Source: Pyrus communis (lineage: Eukaryota > Streptophyta > Magnoliopsida > Rosales > Rosaceae). From it: a stretch of 64,000 bases of DNA. The position numbers and the translations under genes are program-made. The stretch covers positions 6,552,872-6,616,871 of the forward strand of contig NC_084807.1 in NCBI RefSeq assembly GCF_963583255.1, given 5' to 3'. Shown piece after piece: positions 11,971 through 21,900 of this stretch. The first letter of the stretch is position 1, and each line of letters begins with the position of its first letter. A model generated the notes under the pieces. It had not been told where the DNA came from. It saw only the letters and a list, made by a program, of their open reading frames with translations, and ran no database searches.

Positions 11971-13166
11971 GAGTATTTGTTACAAATTTATGTGATTAAT
12001 ATATATTAAATATTTAAATATAAATCGATTCGGTTCGGTCCGGTCCGGTTTCTGGCCAACCCAAACCAAAACCTAACCAACCCATTTCGGTTTGGTTCAA
12101 TTCACTTAGTTTGATTCGGTTTTTTTTTTTCGGTTCGATTTTTTTCTGCTTTAGTTTGGTTTTCGGTCCCGTTTTTTGGTTTTCAGTTTTTTCAACCCAC
12201 CCCTACCATTATCTTATCCAAAGTAGTACACTGGACCAAGAATTTCATGTCTCGAGAGTAATTCGGATTAATCTCATAAGATGGAAATGATTGAAACAGC
12301 AATCGAGTATAGATTCATTTTGTGTCGTGACCTTCCTCTTCTAGGGAAGTGAATCTTATGAACCGAGTGATCTGTCGTGCTTCAGGTCAAGACAGGTTGA
12401 TTGGCTATCTGCTGATGTTCCGGACCGTCCAACAGAGGCAGCCAAACCGTCCACTAGGGGCACACATTTCGGGGATGTTGACTCGATGTCTGTTAAGTAC
12501 GTCTATCCTTGCATGCATGTTTGCAGCTGGTATATGATTTCATTACTTTAGCTAGATCATAGGAATGCGTATATTGAGTATTTGTTACAAATTTATATGA
12601 TTAATATATATTAAATATTTAAATATAAATTGGTTCGGTTCGGTCTGGTCCTGTTTCTGGACCACCCAAACCGAAATCAAACCGACCTATTTCGTTTCGG
12701 TTCAGTTCACTTAGTTTGGTTCGGTTTTTTTTCGGATTCGGTTGGTTTTCGGTCCCGTTTTTTTCAGTTTTCGATTTTTTCAACCCACCCTTACCATTAT
12801 CTCATCCAAACTAGTACATGGACCAAGAATTTTAAGTCTCGAGAGTAATTCGGATTAATCCCATGAGATGGAAATGATTAAGGCAGCAGTCGAGTATAGA
12901 TTCATTTTGTGTCGTGACCTTCCTCTTCTAGGGAAGTGAATCTTATGAACCGAGTGATCTGTCGTGCTTCAGGCCAAGACAGATTGATTGGCTATCTGGT
13001 GATGTTCCAGACCGTCCAACAGGGGTAGCCAAATCGTCCACTAAGGGCGGCACACATTTTGGGGATGTTGACTCGATGTCTGTTAAGTATGTCTATCTTT
13101 GCATGCATGTTTGCAGTTGGTATATGATTTCATCACTTTAGCTAGATCAGAGGAATGCGTATGGAG
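11971..13166. repeat. 605-bp tandem duplication (copia linker plus hAT right end)
   Basis: The segment beginning GAGTATTTGTTACAAATT occurs at 11971 and again at 12576, a period of 605 bp. The second copy ends near 13166 (GAATGCGTAT). Each copy contains the right terminus of the hAT element, one target duplication and the adjoining copia linker region. The duplication therefore post-dates the hAT insertion. The copies have diverged at several percent of sites. Confidence 0.9.
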
Positions 13167-16126
13167 CAACGTTTTGAAAGCTAGAATACAACACACTTGC
13201 TTATTACACTTGTGCAGTATGAGGATCGAGATGAGACATAGTAGGCAACGTCCATGCAAAGTTGCGTCGTTTTACAAGAGCGTTGACGTTCATATCTCTC
13301 CTAAACAGCGGGAAAACTGTCTCATTTAAGTAACAATCCGCAAAATAGCGATAAAGAGATCGTTTGCACAGGCTTTAAGAAAGCTAGTGTGAAGGAGACT
13401 TGTAATCGACAATGATTCACAACCTTCTGTGAGGACTCATATTGATACGTTGCAACGGAGCAACTTGGCACTTGGAATGCACACCCAAATGCGTAACTAC
13501 AAAACATTAGGTTCATACCCAGTAACCTATTGTAACGTCGAAAATGGTTGGGTGTCAATAGGCCTCAAGGTGGACCAACATAGCTACGTACAAAATTGTA
13601 TAGCCCTAGGGAGAAACCGAAGTCTTGGTGCGTTCATCAAGGTTTGGCGATCATTTAAATTGTGCTTTATGATCACCATGCGAGGTTGTTTTGGGGTGAA
13701 CATGAGAATTTGATGTTTAATTATAAACCCAAAAGACGTGCAATACTTATTGAAAACCTTCGACATAAACTCTTTGACATTATCCAGTTTTCCAGACTTT
13801 ATAGGATACTTAGGGTGGTGAACCCTTAAAATCGGCTAGGAGGTTTAGCAGCAATGTGTGTGGACAAACATGTGACTAGTTTGTCAATTCAGCAACAAAA
13901 TCATAAGTATTTATATGGTTTGCATTTTGGTTAGATTAGTCCACATATATTCCCTTAAATCCACTGTGAAAAGATGGTCGTTTCATATTTTTGCGAAGGA
14001 TGATATAGAAATCAAATTTTCTAAATGAGCAGGCTTGGCAAAGTGTTCTTTTAGGCATAATATCCTTACTTTGGGCAAGGAGATGCGGCATGACATCGTT
14101 GTTTGACCTAAATGTCCCAAACGGTCGTGCCAAGGCAAGTAAACTGCTTGAATCACTCGACTGCAGGCCGGTCACATATGGCGTGTTCCCAATTTGGGAG
14201 GTAGTCCATTGGTCCCAAAATATAGCTTCAAGCTTTGTATTTTAGAGGTGGTGCAAAAATATTTCACTCTATTTTAGTCACTAGTTTCATGCATGATCAT
14301 TGTCTTCTCGAATATCCTTAAGACTCAACGACGTTCTTCCAGAACGGGGATAATATAAGGTCTCTTATATGGTAATGCAGTACCATTCATACAACAAGGA
14401 GCGGGCCATTGCTCTTAATTAGGTTGGATAGACCTAAAGTCGTTGTTAGAGATGTGATTTAGGTATAAAGTTAGCGTAGTATCGCATTCATACAAGTAAC
14501 TAACTTTCCCACAATTATACATAATCACGTGTTTAATTGAATTCAGTTGCATATATACAAGAAACATGATTCAATTAACTCATATTCAAGGACAATATCG
14601 ATAAGATTATCCATAACCAAAACAAACACCAAAGTTGAATCCAAGATCATGAAAAATTTTCACGAAGTAAATGGTTTACTACGAGGATTCCGTCAACAAG
14701 GTCATACATGTCAAAATTCTGCTCTCCCAACAATGTTCGTGGAGCGAAATTAGTCTCACTACAAGAATTGTGAATTCCTCGCTGCACTCTGAATCTTCAA
14801 TTCCATGGAAGCTCAAACCGCCCCGAAACTCCCAAACCCTCCGAAACCCCGCAACCTCATCACAGAGCTACTGGGGTTCTTCGACATCACCGCCTGCGTA
14901 AAGCTGCTTCTAATCCTAGGCTACAAAAGCACAGACTATGAGGTCCACCGCCACTGGCTAGCGACAACCCACCTCTGCCTCTTTCCCATTGGTACTCCTA
15001 CGAGACGAGCATTTGGACGGACCCTCGACTGCCCGCCATTCTTCGCCTACATCGAGCTCTTCCTTTCCGTTTTCGCCAATCTCATCGACCGACAAATCGG
15101 TCACCTCCAAAAGGGCTTGAACTCCAGCGCAAACACAGTTCTTTACTTCCAAAGAATCTCGGGTATCTTATCGGATTTGTGCTTTTTGTATGGGGTTTAT
15201 CAATTGAGTAGGAATTCGGATTCGATGAAGGGAAAGATTATCTGAGTTCTGGTGGTTTGGTTGCCAATTCTTGTTATTGTAGATCGTTTGCATATCCAGT
15301 ACAATGGGTTTTTGCTTGGGATTTTGAGATCAATATGCTCTTCCTTTTGTAATGTTTGTGTTGTCCTCCTCAGTTTCATTGAAGACTTGCATATTTAGTG
15401 TTGGCCTTAGACAATCATTGAGAACCTTCTTTACTATCCTTTTGTCACTGCATTTCTGACATTGATAGACAGAACTGAAACCTTTAGCAGAACTTGCTTC
15501 TGATGGATTAAAAGAATATGGAACTAAAAACAATGATTACTTGCACTGCATGACTAATTTTAATTTTGTCTTTCATGAAGTTGAGTTCCACCTGTAGAGA
15601 AAGTAAAAATTAAAATTCAAGTCTTTCCTTCATTCAATGTTATGACTTATGACCCAAAGTCTCTTCCCAAACTGTCGAGTGGTAGAGAGTGGTTAAATTC
15701 ATGTCCATGGTCCATGGTCCATGTTCTGATTAATATCTTTCAAAACCATATTTCTGAAAATGTGCTTGTTACCTTTTTTTAGTGCCAAAACTACAGTTTT
15801 TCCAGACAAAAATACTAGTGTTTGTTGAAGAATGACGAGTGACATATGCCCCTTGCTTTGACAGAATTCAATAATGTAACAGTCAACTTTTTTTTAGTGG
15901 GTGAGGGTCACCATGTCAGTTGCCAAACATAATGACTATGTTGAGACAGAAACTTTTTAGCGTTAACTATATCTGTTGATTGTGTGATCAATAACCCAAA
16001 GATGTGATGGCAAGGATCATAAGTTTTGTTTGCATTTCATTATATATCTGCAGATTCCAAAACATAAATACTAAGATGATATTTGTACCCCATAAGTTTT
16101 GCTTTTTACGATTCATATCTTAACAG

Positions 16127-16471
16127 GTGGACATGGTAATAATCCCAGCAAGCACTGGGCATATGGGTGTTCTTCTTGGACATGTGGCAACAATTGCCGA
16201 GTTGAAACCCGGGGTCATGTCGGTACATGAAGGAACTGATGTCACAGAACATTTCATCAGCAGTGGTTTTGCATTCATCCACGCCAACTCTATTGCAGAA
16301 ATAATTGCTGTAGAGTCTGTCCCTCTTGATCATGCCGATGCAAGTCTTGTCCAAAAGGGGCTTGCAGAGTTCACCCACAAGCTCAACTCAGCGTCGACTG
16401 ACTTGTAGAAAGCTGAAGCCCAGATTGGAGTTGATGTGTATTGTGCCCTCAACTCTGCTCTCACTGGCTAG
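16127..16471 (+). pseudogene. mitochondrial ATP synthase subunit delta' (F1 epsilon-type), last exon fragment
   Basis: The subunit is part of the F1 central stalk of mitochondrial ATP synthase. A single exon after an acceptor (TTAACAG ending 16126) encodes [46 protein letters not shown] and [16 protein letters not shown]. It ends KAEAQIGVDVYCALNSALTG at the TAG 16469-16471, 115 codons in all. One in-frame TAG at 16406-16408 replaces what should be a Glu codon. Exon 1 with the transit peptide is missing. The fragment lies inside the ALG8 pseudogene on the same strand. The 15340-16126 sequence before it is non-coding and could be intron carried along with the exon. Confidence 0.88.
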
Positions 16472-17042
16472 TTTTACTAGTCTTTGTGGGATTGTGGACC
16501 ATTTGCATTTCCAGTACAATGGATTTTTGCTTGGGATTTTATTGATTTCGTTTTCGTGTTTGGAGGGAGGGAGGGAGGAACTTGATGGGTGGGCTTGTTA
16601 GCATTTGTTTGCGGTCATGGCACCAGTTTTTTTGGTTACTTGTTGAGGCATTATTGTTGGAAAGGATTGGTGAGGCGTTTCTGGCAGCTTTCGATTTTGG
16701 GGACTGTTGTTGTGGCTGTTTTTGCATTGGCATATGGCTCGTTTGTCTATCATGGGCAGGTAATCTCTCAGGCTCTGCCTTTTTGTTTTTGAAATGATTA
16801 TTTGCAATCTTCATATTAGTCTAATCTGCTGCTATGAAGCAATCTCAGAGCATAGTAACATTTGCATATGACTTGTCGCTCAAACAAAGTATAGCTTTGG
16901 ATTTGATTTCCATCAAAAATGGGATTTGAGGAGAGCTGAAAATATGTTAAATACTTTGCAAACAATTAGTAAGACACTTCTAGTTGTGCCATCTCTTTGT
17001 ATTGTGTTTTGTATATCTTAATATTGGAATCAGGACCATCTG

Positions 17043-17482
17043 GAATCGTATCTTTGTTAACTCGATTATATTGCATTAGCGTAATAAAGACTTTGAGCTT
17101 CCTAACAAACAGTAATGCTGAACTATCATTTTGTTGTCTGAGCCATGAAGCAAGGAAAGACAGATTTCATTGACCAGAATACTCAGCAAATAGGGATCCT
17201 TTCTGCTGTTAGAAAAGCAGATGAAATCTCAAAGTAGAGCAGCTTGAAATAATTACTTAACTGAATCGTATCTTTGTTAACTCGATTATATTGCATTAGC
17301 GTAATAAAGACTTTGAGCTTCCTAACAAACAGTAATGCTGAACTATCATTTTGTTGTCTGAGCCATGAAGCAAGGAAAGACAGATTTCATTGACCAGAAT
17401 ACTCAGCAAATAGGGATCCTTTCTGCTGTTAGAAAAGCAGATGAAATCTCAAAGTAGAGCAGCTTGAAATAATTACTTAACT
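17043..17482. repeat. 220-bp tandem duplication, apparently identical copies
   Basis: 17043-17262 is repeated as 17263-17482. Line-by-line comparison shows no difference, so the duplication is recent compared with everything around it. It lies in the large intron of the ALG8 pseudogene and has no coding potential. Confidence 0.95.
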
Positions 17483-17627
17483 GAAGCAACTGCATTAGGT
17501 TTGGCAGGGTAGAACCTTATAAATTGAATGTTGGTACCCATGGTTTTCGTAGAGTTATAAACCATGCAAGAATGGTGCAGGATGTAATGAGCCATGTCTG
17601 TCTGGCCTACAAGTTAGTTCCATTTTT

Positions 17628-17708
17628 GTGTGTGTGTGTGTTTGGGGGTGGGGGGGGGGGTGGGGTGGGAGAGAGAGAGAGAGAGAGAGTGTGTGTGTGT
17701 GTGTGTGG
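17628..17708. repeat. compound microsatellite (GT)n-poly G-(GA)n-(GT)n
   Basis: A GT run is followed by a G-rich block with a ten-G run, a GA run of about 10 units and another GT run. It is a simple-sequence locus in the ALG8 pseudogene intron. Confidence 0.95.
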
Positions 17709-18547
17709 TGTCTGTCTTGTGTTCAAGGGCAGAGCTGTGTTTAGGCTTCCCTGGGCTGTAGCACAGGGCAGTTATTGCCCAATCAGTTTTTGACAGCCAT
17801 GGTTTTAAGTATTTTTTCTATTTTTAGCCTATGAAAATCAGATTTAAATAGATTTAGCCCAGGTTTTAGTAGTTTAATGAGTCCAATCAAAGCTCATTAA
17901 ACTAATGCAAATTAGCCTTAAACTGATTATCATTCCATTTTTCTTCTACAGTCTCCCCTTTTCAAGCCATAATTGGTGGTGTTTTGATCAAATAATTTGT
18001 TGTCTTCGGTTTTAATTTTTTCCCCTTTTCTTGAATAATATTAGCCCAACCCTTTGAAAAATCCTAGCTCCGCCCTTGCTTGTGTCTATCATTTTGCATA
18101 AGGACTTTACATTTTACCACTTTTTTGGGTGGTATACACGGAGAGTAATGAGAGTAATTTTTAGGGAGAAAGGGGGGAGGAGGTGGATCACTTGTGGTAT
18201 TGGGTTTGATTTGGGTATCCCTTTGGTGCCGGGATCTTCAGAGTTTTGGTATAGTTCTTTTGAAGCTATTTTTAATGATTGGAAATTAGCTTAATCTTTT
18301 TGCTTGGTATGATAAAATAATTATGATTATCCTTTTATTTCTTGTAGATGAGTAGTTTAGAATGATAAGTGGAAGTTTAAAAATAAAATGAATTTTTCTA
18401 TCTAAGTATTTGTTTCCCCCAATATTGATACTATTGCATTCGGAGCTAATGTAGATCGCAACATTTGTATATGTGTATCCATCTCTTGACGTTTCTTGGT
18501 GATGATTTAAGATGCTTTCTTTAGGATGGAAGGCCTCAAGTTTCCTG

Positions 18548-19075
18548 TTGTATGGCCTCAATAGCTTATGTCATCGTATTTTATTCATGTGTAGTGCATT
18601 GGTTCCCACTTAGTGCGAAAAGGCTTTGTTGTTGTTGTTGTGTGGTGCATTGATTGTTCAACGTTACCTTGCAGATGCAACAAGTTATCCATCAAATGTT
18701 TCCTTTTGGCAGGGGACTTAACTATGCCAAGATGAGTATTGAAACTCCTGCCACAAACCTTCAAACCTTCAAACCTTAAAAACGTTGATGAAATGAAAAT
18801 GTAGGAATATAGATATTACACCCAGTCTGCTATTATGCGAGGAAATTAACCATGCCAAGATGGTTATCCATTAATGTTGCTCCCTGACCATTTAATAACA
18901 ATTTGCACGCATCTTGGACAAGTCATTTAATTTTTCTTGTGCCTCAATAGCTTATGCCATCATATTTTTCTCATGTGTTGTGCATTGATTGTTCAACATT
19001 ACCTTGCAGATGCAATTAGGGATCCATCGCATGTTTCCTATTGGCAGGGGACCTTGCCATGCCGATTGGGCAGTC
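18548..19075 (+). repeat. duplicated ALG8 intron end plus exon start
   Basis: 18548-18735 and 18943-19075 both contain CCTCAATAGCTTATG, then ATTGTTCAAC, the TTACCTTGCAG acceptor and the exon encoding the FPFGRG/FPIGRG motif. The first copy stops about 60 bp into the exon; the second continues through it. The first copy has an extra ~50 bp with a GTT repeat. The copies have diverged and so are older than the 17043 duplication. Confidence 0.8.
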
Positions 19076-19219
19076 ACCAAGTTTTTGGGTGTTCTATATC
19101 ATACTAGATAAAGTGCTTGCTTTCGTTCTAGGAAAACTTGGGTTCAACATCAGGCACCAGCAACTTCATTCACTGGTGGGCTAGTTGGGAATTCATCCCC
19201 TTTTGCTGGACTGCCTCAG

Positions 19220-20039
19220 GTAATTCTCAATGGTCAATTGGAAGGAGGGGCAATATAATAGGTTAACATTTTAGTTTATCCAATCAAATGGGGAAACAAA
19301 ACTCCTCGGTTGGATGGTGCAACATCATGAAATTATGAATAGGTGGTAGGTCTTGGGCTGTTCTGGTTCTTGTAGTCAGCTTTCTGTCAACCTTACGCTC
19401 TAGAAAGCTCTTGAGCATATGACTGAGCGGAAGGAAGAAAGCTCTTCACCCCCTATTAGTATGTTGAGTGCTCTTGATTGATGGATATGATATATTCTAT
19501 TTATCCTACTCATATTCTTAATATTCTTGATAGAAACAGGATTTTATTTCTTCATATTCTTAATGTTTTTGGGTCCAAATTTTTTGTGAATTGATGAAAT
19601 GGTAGGTCATCCTGCGACAACCTTGATGATTTTTTTTCATAGATTACAAAACGATTGTCGAAAACCTATTCTTGCAGTCGATTGCACATGTTATTAGCAA
19701 CTATCGACAACTGTTTTTGCATAGATTACAGATGACCATGGCTTACAGTTTTCAAAGTATTAAACAAAGAGAAATTAAGCAAATCATATGATATAACACA
19801 TGGATACGCTAACTGCCTTCAATTATTAACAACATAATCTTCACCTAATTTTGCGAGATTGGCCTTGCCCTCCCAGCAGCATTCGCCACCTTTGCCACAC
19901 TTCACTCCCCTTCACTTTCTCCTTCAAGGAACAACCGGAAAAGATAAAAGAAACACATTATGATTTTACCCCTGAGAAACAGATAAATAGCAAACAAAAT
20001 ATAAGTAGCAGCATGCTTACCAGTTAAGTAATCCACTTC
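19220..20039. other. intergenic between ALG8 and NLR pseudogenes
   Basis: No further ALG8 exon, transposon end or RNA gene was recognised. The final part (19800-20039) should include the 3'UTR of the minus-strand resistance gene. Confidence 0.5.
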
Positions 20040-21697
20040 TCAATCCTCCTGAATTTGTGTAATGAGAAGAGAAGGCACATGTTGAATTTTGTAGAAATCC
20101 TCTCCTCCTTCCCCAACCCTACTACAGAATCTCTCAGACATCCCTGCAATTGTTAATTCCTCGAGGGTAGTAACATTCTCAAGCCCCTCAGGAACTGCCC
20201 TCAATTCGCTGCAGCGGAAAATAGACAATCTGCGGAGACTAGGCATGCCTCCTTTCTCTATCCTCCAACTCTTTACTCCCGTCAAAAAAAGAAGTTCAAG
20301 AAATTCAAGATTAGGATAACCTTCTTCTGAGACAACTACTTCTGCAACATTCTCCAAAGCGACTTCACCAAGCCAAAGCATTCTTAAGTTTGGGATCTTC
20401 TCAAGTATTTTGAGACTCTCCAACTGTAGACCAGTATGCCACAGCGACATCTTAGTGAGGTTCTCATAACCCTGGAGACCTTCCAATGATTGTTCTCTTA
20501 TTCTTCCGCACAAATCAAGTTTGTATATATGAGGACAACTCAATACCATATTCATTGGTATAACTTTACTTGCATCAACAAACAGATCCAGATGTAGAGA
20601 TAGAGATCGAAGATGGTTAAATGTGATGCCAGTAGATTTCAACATTTCCTCCATATTTTTCACCCCACCTTCTATGAACAGTTTTCTGAGATTGGTCAAT
20701 TCAGCAAGATGAGTCAAATCACAATCAGCACCTGCAACATTGACTAAACTCTACAAATTCCCAAGAGTAGCCAACTTCAACTTCCCTTTGTACCGGGGTA
20801 AATATAAATGCCTCAATTCTTTCATCTTCCAAATCACATTTGGTACTTTTATTTTCACATGCACATACACACACAAGTCTAGAGTTTGCAAACATACCAA
20901 ATTACCTAAAGATGATGGCAACCATTCCACTCTACTTCCCTTTAGACTTAAAAACCTCAAGTGGACTAGATTCCCAATATTACTCGGCAACTCTACTTTT
21001 TCTCTCCATATGCCTTCAAACTTTAGAACCCTGAGCAATTTGAAGTTGCATACTACTGACTGCAAGAAATTTTTCTTGCACTTGGAGAATCCATATTCTG
21101 GGTCGACAAAGAATAACAAAGACCTAAGGTGGTCATTTCTTGTGGGAGCAAATCTATCAACACATTTTTCCTCCACATATACACCAAGTCTTCGAACTTG
21201 AGGAATTGTCGCTGCCTTGGTAAAATTTACAAAGTGAAGAAAGTTCTCCTCTTCTGCCTTTACCAAGCACAAGTCTCGCATAAGATCATGAAGATGACAT
21301 GTTTTGATCTTCTTAGTTGAACCAAATGTTCCAACTTGAACCATACATCTTTCCACCAACTCAATTAAGCAAGCATATGCTACATCTTCCAATACTTCCA
21401 CTGAACCATGTCGTTGGGAGCCCGAAGATATAAAACCTTCTGCTATCCATAACTGAGCCAATCTTTTGACCGGTATCTCATAATCCTCCGGAAAGTGGCC
21501 TAAATATAGAAAACATAGTTTTAGACGATATGGTAAGTCGTCATAACTCAATGCCAACACCCTTGATGCACCTGCATATTCTTGATCTCCTTTGTATTCT
21601 TGGTCAAGATTAGCTCCTCTCCGTATATACACATCGACGTTCTTGTTTACTGTTTTCCACTCCTCAACTGTGACTTTTCTAGCTACAAGTCCCGCAA

Positions 21698-21900
21698 GCA
21701 CAGTAATGGCTAATGGCAGACCTGCACAATGTTGAAGCATCTTCTTTCCTAGTGTTTCCTTCTCAGCATCAATTTTAGAGTCTGGAAAAAAAAAATTAAG
21801 AAAAATAGGTTAACTATTATGTTCTAGATTAGTCATTCATAAGCACAATAATGGCTAATGGCAGACCTGCACAATGTTGAGCAATCTTCTTTCCTTAGAT
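21698..21900 (-). repeat. duplicated GLPLA-coding segment at the exon 2/intron boundary
   Basis: About 55 bp from exon 2 of the resistance gene (21698-21751, covering the GLPLA motif) recur at 21842-21895 inside the intron, with a few differences. The intron copy is read-through of the reverse direction of the gene only as a fragment and has no splice acceptor of its own. Confidence 0.8.

Larger units (their letters stand above)
10507..12205. mobile_element. hAT-superfamily element (1.7 kb) with captured host exons
   Basis: The ends are TAGGGCTGGGTT at 10507 and, inverted on the right, TAGGGGTGGGTT ending at 12205. They are flanked by a perfect 8-bp target duplication, CCATTATC (10499-10506 and 12206-12213), the hAT hallmark. 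The subterminal regions are rich in CGGTTCGGTTT-type repeats in both orientations. No hAT transposase was found, so the element is non-autonomous. Its interior carries minus-strand exon remnants of an XB3/XBAT-type ankyrin E3 ligase (10750-11239) and a gene-start-like stretch (11560-11800). It inserted into the copia remnant between the linker and RT, and its right part was later included in the 605-bp tandem duplication. Confidence 0.85.
7473..14600 (-). pseudogene. decayed Ty1/copia gag-pol internal region
   Basis: Read on the minus strand from high to low coordinates, recognisable copia pol blocks appear in the expected order. These are protease/pre-integrase sequence (about 14500-14290), GAG-pre-integrase (14170-13940, LLALARPFG and QACSFRKFD), integrase (13600-13170, MSPHRRL, FADCYLNETVFP, MSHLDPHTAQ), linker (13000-12220), RT (10480-10070 and 9190-8780, CYKW, TAQGFSQTP, YGLKQSG) and RNase H (8720-7870, RYLKGTTDLGL, YVDKGYLS). 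Many stops and frameshifts mean the element is dead. It is interrupted by a MITE inside RT, a hAT element before RT and two tandem duplications. The 5' LTR and most of gag are missing. The upstream limit is approximate, because the ALG8 pseudogene begins at 14805. Confidence 0.85.
14805..19219 (+). pseudogene. ALG8: ALG8-type dolichyl-P-glucose alpha-1,3-glucosyltransferase, broken
   Basis: ALG8 adds the second glucose to the lipid-linked oligosaccharide in the ER membrane. Matching parts, in order, are: N-terminus 14805-15332 (ACVKLLLILGYKSTDYEVHR, DCPPFFAY, VLYFQRIS, HIQYNGFLLGIL); 16490-16759 (HFQYNGFLLGIL, LLRHYCWKGLVRRF, VVAVFALAYGSFVYHGQ), ending at an intact donor; and an exon at 19010-19219 (FPIGRGPCHADW, SFTGGLVGNSSPFAGLPQ), also with an intact donor. 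Two compensating frameshifts lie in 14965-15035, a TGA is at 15243-15245 and there are more breaks in 16560-16620 and 19050-19140. The start of the third exon occurs twice (18675-18735 and 19010). Downstream exons are absent. It is interrupted at about 15340-16478 by a piece of another gene. It is clearly a pseudogene. Confidence 0.85.
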
